Shown here piece by piece: positions 13,301 through 25,800 of a stretch of DNA of 64,000 nucleotides. The notes beneath the pieces are model-generated. The model was not told the origin of the DNA. It saw only the letters and a program-made list of their open reading frames with translations, and ran no database searches. The translations under genes and the position numbers were made by a program. Position 1 is the stretch's first letter. Each line of letters opens with the position of its first letter. The stretch is from Tetraselmis striata (taxonomy: Eukaryota > Chlorophyta > Chlorodendrophyceae > Chlorodendrales > Chlorodendraceae), in NCBI GenBank assembly GCA_006384855.1, contig VCJN01000418.1, forward strand, positions 124,001 to 188,000, read 5' to 3'.

Positions 13301-14248
13301 TTGACATACCTTGACCTGACGAGTCAGCGCCTGCATCTGCTCCTCCATGTCATGCATCTGGGCCTCGAGGGCCTGGTTGCGTTCATCGAGGCGGTGTACA
13401 CGGGCCTGCAGCAGGCTGGAGGCCTGGTCTGACGAGCAGCTCTGCGATTTGACCTCCTTGCTGGATTCCTGTAGTGCGGCTTTCTCCTCCATCAAGCTGT
13501 CATTCGTGCAAGTGAGCTCCTGCCAAGAGCAGCAGAATGCAGCATTTATTGTTAACATTATTGACACACTTAAGCCCCATCACACCTCCACCCTCTCCGG
13601 CTACATTATGTTAGGTTTTCAGGCCACGCCAGCGCCAAACAGGCTACGCTATATTCCTCACCTTGAGCTGCTGTTTCAGTATGCGTATCTCCATCACTGC
13701 TTGCTCCATCAGCTTCGTCCTCTCCTGTAATTTCGCAGATTTTTCCAGCGGTTTGTCAGCGGATAAATTACGTTATTGCCGTGCACCCTTCCCCCCCTCC
13801 CCCCCCCCCCCCCCCCCCTGGCCCTTCAGGCAGTAAAACGTAGAGCCTGTGTGGTGGTATTCCTACCAGGTTAGATTTGTCGTGGACCGCCTTCTCGCTC
13901 TCCAGACGTGACACCTGCATCTCCAGGCTCTCAGACCTGCTGACGAAAGTATTTCTGTCGGTGATGACCTTGTCGAGCTGCGGGCCATCGTCACAAAACA
14001 TCTTAGTTTGCGACGTGCGCCGTCGTCGCATGGCCCTTCCGCATAAGCAGCCCCTGGCAGTCGATCGCTATCGAGGTGCCGCGTTTGATTCATGCCTGTA
14101 TGTTGTGGTCCTGCACGAGCTGAGCAATCTGGGCGCGATGCGCGCTGGATGTCTGCTGCTCCGCGTCGAGAAGCCGAGCCACTTGCTCCTGCAGCGCTGT
14201 AATGGTCGCCTGCTGTTGCTTCGACGTTGCTTTGCCGAGGATACCCAT
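7359..14248 (-). CDS. Coiled-coil and leucine-rich-repeat protein, more than 20 small exons
   Basis: Not recognised as a named gene. The proposed start is the ATG complementary to 14246-14248, opening MGILGKATSKQQQATITALQ. About 16 short exons follow, at roughly 13979-13869, 13727-13663, 13519-13311, 13024-12959, 12805-12746, 12659-12592, 12424-12362, 12253-12191, 12040-11924, 11661-11563, 10980-10858, 10359-10267 and 9898-9836. They are rich in E, Q, L, K and A in heptad style, for example EAENERLVQQLERQKVVVSQ, so the N-terminal half is a long coiled coil. A linker (9459-8970) precedes leucine-rich repeats at 8524-7359 with units such as LTELQLNHNQLSSLPDEIA. The LRR spacing resembles the 'LxxLPxxI' Ras-group/SHOC2 type, which suggests a cytoplasmic scaffold by inference only. 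The first intron may use a GC donor. The C-terminus is not resolved. Confidence 0.75.
7990..8008 (-). repeat. Poly-C tract at a 5' splice site, 19 nt
   Basis: This run lies directly after a GTACGC donor of the minus-strand LRR gene, whose exon ends at 8014. It is a near copy of the arrangement at 7332-7353. Confidence 0.9.
8942..8966 (-). repeat. Poly-C tract at a 5' splice site, 25 nt
   Basis: The tract follows a GTGAGC donor at the end of the exon finishing near 8972 of the LRR gene. Confidence 0.9.
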
Positions 14249-15659
14249 CCTGGAACTGCTGACGGGGTTTACCGAGAAAACGTGCTACCCTGAATAGCTC
14301 CAGTCTGCAAACCCGAAGGTTATTGTGTCGAGGCTCGTCCCGCTCGCTCGTTGCTGCAAACACACTTTCGGATGTCAATCGGCTGGAGAAGGTCTGGACG
14401 CCGGACACTGCACTCGAGCACCGACTCTAACGTCGCTGGGTATTACGCACAGCCTCCCGATGCTCTATTCGCGCTGCAACTCTCGGCGACGACCGCCTTG
14501 CAGGCACCCTGTCGCTCGCGTTCCGACTGCCAGTCCGTGCTCACGGCGCTGAGACTGGACGGGGCGATGGCGGCCGATGGCGGCCGAGCTTGCTTCCGGA
14601 GTTGGCTCTTCGAACTAGAGCTTGTTGCGTCGCGAGCGATGACACTGCGCGTCAAGGTGACACATGGCCGCATGGGCAGGAACCAGCTGCTACTTGAACA
14701 TGGTACTCTGCTGGTGCCTGGTACCGGTACCGTACGGCATCAGTAGCAATAGGAGCGTGATATGGGGATAGGCCGCGGCCTAGTTGGTGGATTTCTTCGT
14801 GTAATTGATTATTTAACTAGCGGTAGGGGTAGCCAGCAGTACAGGTTGATGATACCGGAAAAGAGCAGGGGGCTATTAAAGCCCCCAACAGGATAAGGAC
14901 TGCCGAATTTAGTCCCTAAGGGTTAGCCGCCCCGCGCTAATGATACCACGACAAATCCTTCCTAATCGTATACCCCGCAAGACTATTGTACTGGGATTTA
15001 TCGGTAGACCCTAATATAGCGAGTATAGCAATTAATATATCTTTTCATATGGGTATCTACTTTTACTACTTTTCATATATATTCTTTTCTTTGAGTCTTA
15101 AGTACAACTACCAGCGCCTTTTAACTATTAGTGTCTGGAACATATATATTTACGCGTATGATAATATAAATTAGTCCGCCTCGTTGATGACTTAATCCGC
15201 CCGGTTAAGAATGACATGCGCGCTGATAGTCGCTGTATACATGCGCAAGATGGGAAGGCGGCGGGTCCCGTACAGACCCGCCATACCGGTTTCTAACTAC
15301 CTGCACCTGCCGCCCGTAACGGTCGCGCTCAGCCGGCATGCTCAACTCAGCATGGCTAAGCACATCACACGGTAATGCTCAAAGCAGGTACACCTAGTCC
15401 CTAAAAGCCCTAGTCGCTACCTGTACTCATGGCAGATGTGTTAAGGATTGGCACGTCGCTCACCATCAGGTCGCTACTCGTACTTTCATACAGGAGAAAG
15501 GTGGCGAGTGAGCGAGGGTCGATAGTCGCCAGATATGAAACGGTCGAGGAACTAACTCTTCCAACATGTGCATATCGTGCATGTATCAACGACACCACGT
15601 CGGGTGGTAGCAAGCAAACTCAGACTTGACATCCGGAAGGTCGAGAGAGAGAGAGGCGC

Positions 15660-15685
15660 GGGGGGGGGGGGGGGGGGGGGGGGGG
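15660..15685 (+). repeat. Intergenic poly-G tract, 26 nt
   Basis: A pure G homopolymer follows a GAGAGAGAGAGGCGCG run. Confidence 0.9.
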
Positions 15686-15951
15686 TATTACTTTACAATA
15701 CCCAGCACAACACAGTTCTATCGGCTTGAGACGAGTGTCAGAAAGCAGCTCGCACTCGTGATATCTGTTGGAGCCGGTTACACGCAATACAATGCGACGA
15801 TGCGGTCAAGGTACCAGATACCACAACTGGACCCCCGCCGCTTCTAGCAACCGATACTAGGGGGTTTTCATAGCCTGCAGCATCGTTAGTTGAGTTGGGA
15901 TCACATCATGGCTTACGGAGTGCGGGAGTGGGTGCAGTTTGGGAGGAAGGA

Positions 15952-15976
15952 GGGGGGGGGGGGGGGGGGGGGGGGG
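15952..15976 (+). repeat. Intergenic poly-G tract, 25 nt
   Basis: A pure G homopolymer follows a purine-rich GGGAGGAAGGA lead-in, consistent with expansion of a short pre-existing G run. Confidence 0.9.
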
Positions 15977-17550
15977 CGGGGCAACGCATTGACGCACGCA
16001 CGCCGCCCGCCAGCGCACGACGCACGGGATTACTCGCATGTTTTTTGTGGAAATGTATAGGTTTCGCACCGATAATTCATTAATATTGTCATCATGTATT
16101 ATCAAATTCTTGTAAAGTTGTTTTTGATTTTGCAGCACCGCCGCGCGCCCAAATAAAAGCATCATTATAGGCGTATATTACCATCTGACTGCCTCTTGCA
16201 GCTCTGGCTCCTGTAAGTATCCATAGGTAAAGTACCGCTGCTGCTTATTACATAGGATGACATCCTCAAGGACCGCCAAAGAGACTACACTGCAAGTGTG
16301 TCGCTGTTGCCAGTCCGCGTGTCTCGGGGGCGGCGCAAAATAACAAACTGCTGCTGTTACTCGCTTGCTGTAAATGTAATGCGCGATTGCACGCTCTTCT
16401 GTGGCTACTGCAAAGGACGGATAGTATTAACCACTTCTCCTTGGCAAACTAGCATCAGTACGCATATTACGCACCTGCGTTCATCAAGTGATACAGGTAG
16501 CGATTATGTCAGAACTGATGAGCACATCACAACAGCGGCGGGGCGTTTTTGTAGTTTTTCGGGTTTCGGATCACGCAAAACGGTGCTACCTCATGACATT
16601 GATTGCGATCATGCCTTGTCGAGCTGTCAACCCGGCCCACATTTTTGTTGTGGCGACTAGCGGCAATGTCATTCCTTATAGTGTGATATCGGGCATAGTG
16701 CATTTATCCCTTTGTTCGCAGGGGCAGCGTCCAACTGAGTGTTCAATGAAAGGCCGCACGGCCAGTATAACCGGCAGCCACCAAGTGTTTTTACATTGGC
16801 ATGTTGGCGCTAGCGGCGCGCATGATCACAGGAGTAATTGAGTGAGCGTATTGAACATGCGGTTCTTTTTTTCTCCCCCAGGACAGGACTGGCAACAGCG
16901 AAACCTTGGCAGTGAAACATATAGTACTTCATGTTCGCTTGTACTACATAGAGTTTCTACATGAGTCTCAGCCAGCTTGTCACTGGCAGCGGAATGCATT
17001 TCGCATGCAGCAGTTATGTCTGCCAGCACAATCAAACAACATTATGTACAATTCGACAATAATGGTGATGGGTATACCATAAAGCCGTTTTCGTATATTT
17101 ACGCGTAGCAAGAGGCAATTGCTGCTGCCATCGTGAAATCCAAGAGGGAGTTTGAATACTTGGGATTCATTTCCAACATATTATGGCTGCTGATGTTGGA
17201 AAACTTTAATGAGGTCACATCTGAGGATATATTTTGCCCTCAAGCATGTGGGGCTATGGCCGGTCGAAATGTTGGGCACACTGTATCCGAACTCTCCTCA
17301 TTTGCAGTTGGATGCACGTATTGAACACAATGTACCAACAAACAGCCTAGCAATGTTCATACTGAAAGCCCACGCTATCTGGCTTGCTGTTCTGCTACCT
17401 ACTTGTTGAGAGTATACTTGTATCAGTGGTGTGTATCGTTGAGCAAAACGTGCTATCATGCATAGATAAGTGGCTGCCTGGGTTGTCGCAGCGTCGACAG
17501 AAATACCAGCCGGGATGCTTCAACTGGGTTTTGCTAGGTCCGCCACCCTT

Positions 17551-20500
17551 TCATTCACCAAATTGCGACGTCTCCGCCAGGCTCTTGTTGCTCTGCTGTT
17601 CCAGTACCTCCGCCAAGTAGGCTGCCACGGTAAGCTGGTTGGGGGACTTCTTTGCCTCGTGTACAGGTGTCTCCTGCCAGCGGTCTCTTCCGAGACAGTA
17701 CGGGACATTGGCAGTCAGCGGCAGCTACTATCTGTTCACAGCAGATCGCTGACATAGGCAGTTGATAAATTGACAAGGGGATAAATAGAATAACAGTTGA
17801 TAAATTGTTGGGCCAGAGGGAGGGAGAGGGCCAGGTGTTAACCTGGCATGCAGATCCGCCCCAGACGCGACCAGAATCTTCACAATCGTCAGCATCCCTT
17901 CTGCGCAGGCAATGTGCATCGGTGTGCGACGGTCGTAATCGCCCTCGTTGGGATTGGCACCAAAGTCTAGATAGAGCTGCAAGAGATCTGCTTGGCCCCT
18001 GTGTGAAATACAACGAGGGCGAGGGGGATTGGATTGCATATCTTAGTGCCTGCATTGTGTCCATCTATCTATGTTGTCCAGCACGTGGGCTCAGCCGTCA
18101 AGACAACGCCTCCAACGAACACAGCTAGGTGAAACTTATTACATCGCACTGCTTGCCCTCTGACAGTGGCATTGGTACTGCCGCTCTGCCTCTCACCTGA
18201 ACACTGCGTTGCACAGCGCAGATCCAGGATCCTCTAGGTTCAGCTCCGCCCCATTGCTGCGCAAGAACTCAGCAGCCGCGCGGTGTCCATGCTTGACGGC
18301 ATCATGCAGGGGTGAGCAGCCCATTGCGTCCTGGTGACAGCCATGCACCAACAGATCCACAGCAAGCCAGTCAGGAACGTGCCCAGTAGTTGGCAGCGTT
18401 GCGAGCTACTGGAAGCAATTACTGACAGATCCTCGTTTCCATAGCTCCATAAAGCATGTAAATGGATTTGCACATACTGGACATTGCCTAAAGGCTACAT
18501 GAATGGCATTAGAGCAGATTGGTCGAATGACCTTTGTGTTGACGTCCGCGTCGATGTTACAGACCAAGTGTTTGAGAATGGGAAGACGTCCATATGCAGC
18601 AGCGATGTGGAGTGGCCGCCGGCCATCGTAGTCACCACTGCACCCACATACTTGCTCAGGCACGCCATGAGTAAAAGGGCGGGCAGAAGAGAGCGAAGGG
18701 AGGGGGATAGTTGCTCACAAGTTGATGTCGTGCTCAGGATCAGAGTTCAACAGCTGCTTCATGTAGGGGAGGTCGTTGGTGGAGGCTGCATAGCACAGCT
18801 TGGTCACCATATCTGTCCGGCGGGCGGTGACGTATGAGGCCACCTGGTGCAGGTGAGGAGGGGAGGGGTGTACTGCCAGTCAAAGAGCTTGGACATATGG
18901 CCTGCGGCGTCTACGCGACTTGTGCATCTGGTTAGTAGCCAACCAACCCAGTGCTATTCAATGTGAAGCATCGAGGTAGACCTCAAGCACAAGGGCTAGT
19001 GAACCACAGAGGGCCTGACCTGCCGGATGCGCTCGCTGACCTCTGGCTCAAGCACAGGGTCGATACCTCGCAGGCAGCTCTGCAAATTGTAGCACGCCAA
19101 GCGGTGGCTCAACTTGTTCTGGGTGCACGCCTGGCGGAGCGCAGCAACGGGGATGACCAGTGCCTTCACGAGCGTCCGCGAGAGATAGGAGTATGCCTGC
19201 GTATGTGCAACATGTGATCAGATGCTGCACTAATTTATGCCTATGGGGATCACACGGATGCAGGGAGCAGGTTTAACTGACCGCAGGAAAGTCGCATAGC
19301 GCAGTTTCGTCTCCAATAGTGGCACCCTCGCCTATGGCCCAAAGCTGGACACCATCCTTATTGAGCACTTCGAGCGATCCTGACATTATGTAGTACAGGT
19401 GAGTAGAGCGTTCGCCGGCATTCAGCAGCCAGGAGTCTGGGAACACAAACTCCATGTAGGCCGCCTGTGAAATAGCGTCTATGAAGGACTCCGAGGTGCC
19501 CTGTTGTCGGGTAAGAAGTCCCGGGGGGGGGGGGGGGGGGGGGGGGGAGTCACACACAAAGGTATGGCTTCATCTGGGCAGCGGCCACCCTGCTTCTGCA
19601 AGAAGGAAGCGCTGCAAGGTAGATGCTGGCTGAGTGAAATGCTATGAGCGGGGCTAAGATTGTGGCCTGCAGCCAGCACAGCTGGATGGCAACAGGGGAA
19701 GATGTTTGTGCAGGCATGGGGCTTGGCTCTAATGAGCGGGGTGCACCACTGTCAGGAAGCAGCCGCCCCACCTGGAACAGGCCGCAGGAGGACAGTTTGC
19801 CTTTGTACAGGCTAGCTAGGATTCGGCTGCGGATGTATGGAGCGCAGTGGTCCAGCACATCGTCACGCTCCACCTGCATCTCGCGCTTTAGCTTGAGGTG
19901 CTGCAGCGCCATGGCCTTGAGGTCGTCACTGATCCCCTGTGGCCATTGCGCATGTCCGCTCAGCCAGCCACTTTTACAGCCTGTTTGCGTTGAGGGCGGG
20001 GGAGTGGAGATAGCCTCAGGGACACAGCACTGCGGGTACCTTGTGCTTCATGTACGCCTTGAGATGGCTCATGATGCCGCGGTATTCCAGACTGGAAGAG
20101 TCATCCTTCGTGACCAGCACCGTCATGTTGCCAACGATGTAGGCCGTCAGGCCAATATTCAGCACCTGACACCGTCACAACGGCAGCGGACTCAGGGATG
20201 AAGTCTGAAACATAATGTATGTGTTCCCAGGCAATGTCATGTGGCTGAGAAGACGTTTTGGGCGTGCGGCTCAGATTTTGCATGCATGGCCGGAGGTGGG
20301 CCAGACGGGGCGGTACCATCATGCACACAGTGTACACTCGCTCTGTATCGTTCACTGGCACAAGGTCACCGTATCCCGTGGTGGATAGCGTGGTAAAAGT
20401 CCAGTACACTGCGCTGAGATAGTGGTCCCAGGTCGTCTGACAAAGCGAGCAGTAAGGGCCAATCAGAGCACACACACAGCATCATGCTTGGAGCGCATCT

Positions 20501-22142
20501 AGACAAGGGGACGCACACACCGGAATGGGCGCCGGCATTTAAAACATGCTGCGGAAATCGCATTCATTGATTCGGAAGTGGGGTCCGTAGGTGTGTGGCT
20601 TGGGGAAGGGAAAGCCAAGGGGGGGGGGGGGGGAGGGGGGGCGGGGGGGGGCACCTGCCCAGGGCGATACTCCCCAAAATGGAACGCCCAGGTGGTTTCG
20701 TCAAAGTTATTAGCGTAGGCAAGGTACCTACATCCAACCAGGGACAGAGAGGCAAATGCGCACTCTGGTTGGCACAAGTCTCTTCCTGATCCTGGCATGG
20801 TGCTTTAGCGGCAGGGCCTTCACACAGGTCAAAGCCGGCGCGCTCCCACCAGAACCCGCACGCCTCCCAGTGCGCCATGAGAAGTAGGACTGAGAGCAGG
20901 CGGAAAATCACCGCTGTGTGGTAGTTCAGGTCGATCTGCAAGGGGTTGGGGGACACTTGTTTAGTGCTCATCAGCAGTGTCCACCCACCATGCAGCGATA
21001 GCTTGGCGAGGATGCTGGAAGGTTTACGTTTTTCTCCATGCTCCCCATTAGCGAGACAGCTCGCCTGAGTCGGAGCAGCCGGAAGAGGCCGCACGCCAAG
21101 GCAGCGTCGCTTGCGCCGAAGGCCGCGATTGCCATTCTGGCATACATCACACACAGCCAGGGTAATAAGGGGTGACTGCCTCCTGCACTCCCCTCCCCCT
21201 CTCCTCCGCTACAAACACACACGCGCGCGTGAACAACATCGCCATCACAGCCTTGCACCCAATTTTGCGCCGCTTGTACCTGTCCCAAGGGAGGGCAGCG
21301 ACAGCATCTAGCAAAAAGCCGCCGGTGAGGTAGTGGCATGCAACGCGATATGACGAGGTCACATAGTCACCGTCCTGGACATTGGGCTTTGCAAAGTTGA
21401 GCACCACATCGGCCAAGAAGACTACGTCCGTTGCCAGCTGGGCGGTGGTGACTCGATGATGAAATGCAAGCGCGAGGGGTCCCTGTGGAGCCATGGGGCC
21501 AGCAGCCCTGCATAAGCTGCGAGTGTGTGATACGCTATAGGAATCGCCGCCACGTCATCCTAGGGGCATGCCTGCCTCACCTCCACCGCTGCAAAGTACG
21601 CCAACAAGGTGGTGAGCGTCATCCACAAGTCCAACAAGGCACTGCCTGGGAGCAGCCACCGGCGAATCCAGCCCAACTCCGAGTAGTTAGCCGGCGCAAT
21701 GCGTCCATAGCGCCGGGAACATGAAGTGCTTGCTACCTGCACCCAGTTCGTCGGACCAAACCACACGGTCACGCTCAGGCGTCGTCACATTGGCATAGCC
21801 CAATGACCATTCTTGATAGGGTTTAGGGAAGGCTCGCCAAGATGGGGGCGGGTTGAGGTGTTTGGATGCCGCAGTCCTTCGCGTGATGCGCTCGACAATA
21901 CAGGCTACGGGCAAACACTGAGGTGCGACCGCGTGTTGTGACACGCCATATGTGGTCCGCCTGCTACCCTTGTACATGAGCACTATGTGTGCCGCTGGAA
22001 CCTGGCGGGTCAGAGCGCGACACCATCAGGGTTCGTGGACACGCACCGATGCCTCGAAGCTCGGGGCGCTTGTGGAGTTGCGGCGCGACGCGAGCAGCGG
22101 CTCCTGAGCCTGGGCACTACCAGGGGATATGTAGGTCGTCAT
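17551..22142 (-). CDS. Voltage-gated K+ channel, plant KAT/AKT type (CNBD plus ankyrin repeats)
   Basis: Predicted Shaker-type K+ channel of a cell membrane. Reading down the minus strand: a proposed N-terminal exon with ATG at 22142 (MTTYISPGSAQAQEP); S1 near 21690-21590; S2-S3 with TDVVFLADVVLNF and FLLDAVAALPWDRY (about 21430-21290); an S4 segment FRLLRLRRAVSLMGSMEK (about 21095-21035); S5 (about 20930-20850); the pore helix and filter TTLSTTGYGD (about 20395-20355), whose TTGYGD matches plant inward rectifiers such as KAT1; S6/C-linker with GLTAYIVGNMTVL (about 20150-20110); a cyclic-nucleotide-binding domain (about 19530-19290); then at least four ankyrin repeats (about 18840-17860) with DGRRPLHIAAAYGRLPILKH and RRTPMHIACAEGMLTIVKIL. 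The last exon ends ...SLAETSQFGE at the stop 17553-17551. No KHA domain follows the ankyrins, unlike AKT1. Exon borders are approximate; domain order is secure. Confidence 0.9.
19523..19547 (-). repeat. Poly-C (coding strand) intron tract, 25 nt
   Basis: This homopolymer lies inside the K+ channel gene, between the exon for the post-S6 linker and the CNBD exon. Confidence 0.9.
20619..20651 (-). repeat. Interrupted poly-C (coding strand) intron tract
   Basis: G runs of about 15, 7 and 8 nt separated by single A or C interruptions lie in the intron downstream of the pore-turret exon of the K+ channel gene. Confidence 0.85.
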
Positions 22143-22450
22143 AGCGCGCGGCAGTGTCGGAGGCGTGGTGGTGTTGCGGATGTGTCGGCCGATCCTTTCG
22201 ATCGTTTATTAATCCTTACATAATTGTTGCTCGACCCGCACGAGCAGAGCAAGTAGGGCAGGAGGCGAGCACAGGAAGCGATGTGACTGTTTGTGTTGTA
22301 TGTATGATATCATCTCTAGCTACATTAACATTAATATGACATGGTCCGCGTATATATGGCGTTCGTGGTTATTGTACTTCGTCATCCATTAATCGGCGGT
22401 CCCTTTGTAATCTGGGAATACGTTTTCGGCATGCCCCCTGGATCTCACTT
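22143..22450. other. Spacer between K+ channel gene and LINE
   Basis: No gene is seen. The left part is the presumed promoter of the minus-strand K+ channel gene. The 5' boundary of the LINE is not visible. Confidence 0.4.
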
Positions 22451-22830
22451 TTCAGGTCCAGCATACATTTCCCGTTTCTTTTGCTAAAATTCTGGAACCT
22501 CCACGGCTCATGGGGAATTGTCTCAATTCCGGGATGTGGTCCTCCGCAATCCGGTGCTGACAGGGTACAAGTAGTCGCTACATGCGAGGGATCTTTCGGA
22601 CAATTTGCTCCTGATGGAGCGAACGTCTGAATAATAACCGCGGGCAATCCTTTTTTTCTGAACCCTGAGACTCACTCCAGTAATCCGGAATAAATCCAAT
22701 TGTTTCCGATAATGCTGGCAAATGCCTCAGCTGCCGCGATTTGACCCCGTTCCGGTGATCTGATCCGCCTACGTGTTGATCTCGAACAGTATTTCCCCCG
22801 GCGCGGCTTCGTACGAGTTATCCGAGGGAT

Positions 22831-25800
22831 GTGATCGTGGTTGGGGGGGGGGGGGGGGGGGGACTGGAACATGGATGAAAGGGAGTTGACGGCTCTACTC
22901 AGGCGTTGGCGGTGCCTTCCCGGCGGTAAGCCCATGTGGCCGCGGGATGCATCGGCGCGCGAACATGGTACTTGTCGGAGGGGCAGCTGCCGCGTTCTCG
23001 ACCACTTCATCGCATGGCCTCCCACCATAGCCCCTCCCCCCCCTCTCTCGCCCTCGGCATGGGTGGACTACTCTTGGGACACCTCCGATCACTTCCTTGT
23101 CCTGTCTTCTTTCCCCGTGGGCGCCATCCATGAGGATACCTGCCCACCTCCCATGCATGAACGCCAGTCTGCAAGGTCCATTCCCAAACCGGCCCACGGT
23201 GACTCTCCCTCTGAATGGCCCAAGCCGTTCCACGATTTTGTCACCGCTAATCCGTTCGCGGTGCTCACCCCTCTAGATGACCCACCGGTAGACGGCGGCC
23301 CCCCGGGAGGGGGGGGATCCCTAGACATCGGCGCCGACCACTTTATCCAGGCAATATGGTCGGCGGCGCGTGGGGTAGGTGCTGTTACCAAGCCCATGGG
23401 TCGTGGCCTAGGGCCGCCGCTGCAACGGTCTATCCTAGGTGCGATTAATCGTCGGCGCATGGCCTTTATGGCGTGCCGGGGGACTAGGGGCCCTCGAGAT
23501 GCCGCTCTAGCGTCGGCACATTATTATGCTGCTGCACGGCATTGGGTCCGGACACTAGTACGTAATAACCGCCGCCGCCAGAGGGAGCGGGCCGTGCTAA
23601 AAGCGGTTCAGGCTTTTAAGAAGGGTGGTGGGAGACGGGAGTTCTGGAAGTGGGCGCGCTCTCTCCGTAAGGGGCAGGGTTCATTCGAGGGCGCGAACGA
23701 CCAGCCAGTACGCGATCCGGTATCGGGGGTACTTCATACCGAGCCGGGCGAAATCAATGCGTGCTGGGCGCGGCACTATCTGGAGCTGCTGCGTGACCCC
23801 CACCCCCTAGCACAACGGGTTGCGATATACCGTGCGGCGTGGGGACACCGCCATGGTACATCGCCACCCATTGCCCCCGCACTAAACGGGATTAACGGGC
23901 ATATAACCTGGAAGGAAGTAGTCAAGGCTCTTAGGCGTTTAAAAAATAATAAGGCCCATGGGCAGGATGGGATCACTGCGGAGGCTTTAAAATTGGCGAT
24001 ATACGCCCCAAATAGCCATTTTGGCAAGGCATTGCTGGCCTTAATTAACGGGATATGGACTAAGAACTATATTCCCCAGCAGTGGCGTAGCTCGGCCATA
24101 GTATCGGTGCCCAAGAAAGGCGACGCGACCGTTATGGACAATTATAGGGGTATTTCGATTATGGGTGCCGCTATGAAACTCCTTATGACCGTCATTACCC
24201 AACGCTTGCAAGACGTCTGCCAAGCTAAAGGGATCATCCGCCGTTGGCAAGCGGGTTTTATGCGGAATGAGGAGGGCCCCATGCAAGTCGCCAGCTTGTT
24301 CGATATCGCGGCTCGTCGCCAAGCGGCACGTCTACCCACGTACGCGGGTTTTATTGACTTTAGGAAGGCATATGACACCGTACCTCATGAGCTTTTATTC
24401 TTAAAACTACAAGCCATAGGAGTTACGGGTCATATGCTTACCTTCATTAAAACTTTATACACGGATAGTATGGCACGGGTCAAGACATGGGTGGCCCCGG
24501 GAACACTATCAGACCCCATACCCTTAGAGCGTGGTCTCCGACAGGGATGCCCCGCTTCCCCCATCCTGTTTAACATAATTATTAACGATATATTCGATGG
24601 GGTAGAATATCTAGGGTGTGATGTACCAGGATGCACCGACACATTAGCGGCAAGGCAATCACTGCGGGTGCCAGGTCAGTTATACGCGGACGACGCTGTA
24701 GGTATCACATGCTCGTTCGATAACCTGCATGCCATGTTCGCCCACTTCTCGCAGTGGGCGGAGGACCATTTTATGGGGCTTGGGGTACTTAAGTGTGGGG
24801 TGATGGCATGAGGCCGATATTCCGATGAGACCGCGTTACGCGAACAAGCTGCCCGATGGCAGCTTGGGGGGGAACGGGTATCGGTTGTAAATAAATATAG
24901 GTACTTGGGTACGGTCATTACGTCGGATTTAGGTATGCAGCACATAGTAGACGACCGGGTTAAGAAGGGTACACGCGCCATTGAGGCGCTCGATTCGGTA
25001 CTAGTCGGTGGACGGGACATAATTCCTATTAATGTGCGTGTGTCGGTCTTTAAAACCTGTGTACTGCCGGTTTTAACTTATGGGTGTGAAGTATGGGGCA
25101 TGGATAGAACTAGCGGCGCAAATAAATTACAAACCGTACTCAATCAGTGCTTGCGGTGCCTCATTGGGGTGGGTAAAAGCTCCCCTGGGGTGGCCACTGC
25201 ACCGATGATGCGGGATTTGGATATTGCGCCCATAGAGGCTACGGCCGCTGCGACACGGGCTCGGGCATTCCTTAAAGCATCCGACTTGAATACATGTATA
25301 ACCCATTTAGTAGATCAGCCAAGTCGGGCGCGCCCTAACACGTGGACGTCGGGGACTGTGCGGTGGTTAGATCGACTAGCTAGGGCGAACGTAGGGCTAG
25401 TTGAGGGGGCGCACCTTCCACTTGAGTGGAGGTCACTAGCCGCGCGCGATGCCGCTTAACTAGCAAAGGCATCGGTGTGGGCGCGTTACGAATCGTCGGC
25501 ATCGTTAGCACGCAATAAAACCTGGGGTATATATGTCCATGCATCTTATGCGTCAAACCCGTTGCCACAGTACGATGTGGGTGTCCCCGCGGGGGTTGTG
25601 GCCGGGTTGCACATCATGATACAATTACGCCGTTGAGTATTTCCCACTGCCCGCCGATTGGCCCGGATTCATGCCATGCCTGAGCGGTTCCCGGAACACT
25701 GCCCTGCATGTGGCGGAGGTGAATATGAGACTATCGAACATATGTTGGTGGAGTGCCCGCGGTGGGGGTATCACCGTCATAGTTTTGGGTTGTTAGTTCC

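Larger units (their letters stand above)
14249..17550. other. Gene-poor intergenic stretch
   Basis: No protein family or long codon-like frame was recognised. 14250-14750 is probably the promoter/5' region of the minus-strand LRR gene. 14980-15180 is AT-rich. Two pure G runs of about 25 nt (15660-15685 and 15952-15976) break the region. 16000-17500 could hold 3' sequence of the K+ channel gene ending at 17551, but nothing else is supported. Confidence 0.5.

Noticed and set aside
22369-23028. Minus-strand genes overlapping the LINE 5' part
   Set aside because: The plus strand carries recognisable endonuclease motifs. The minus frames are short and feature-free.
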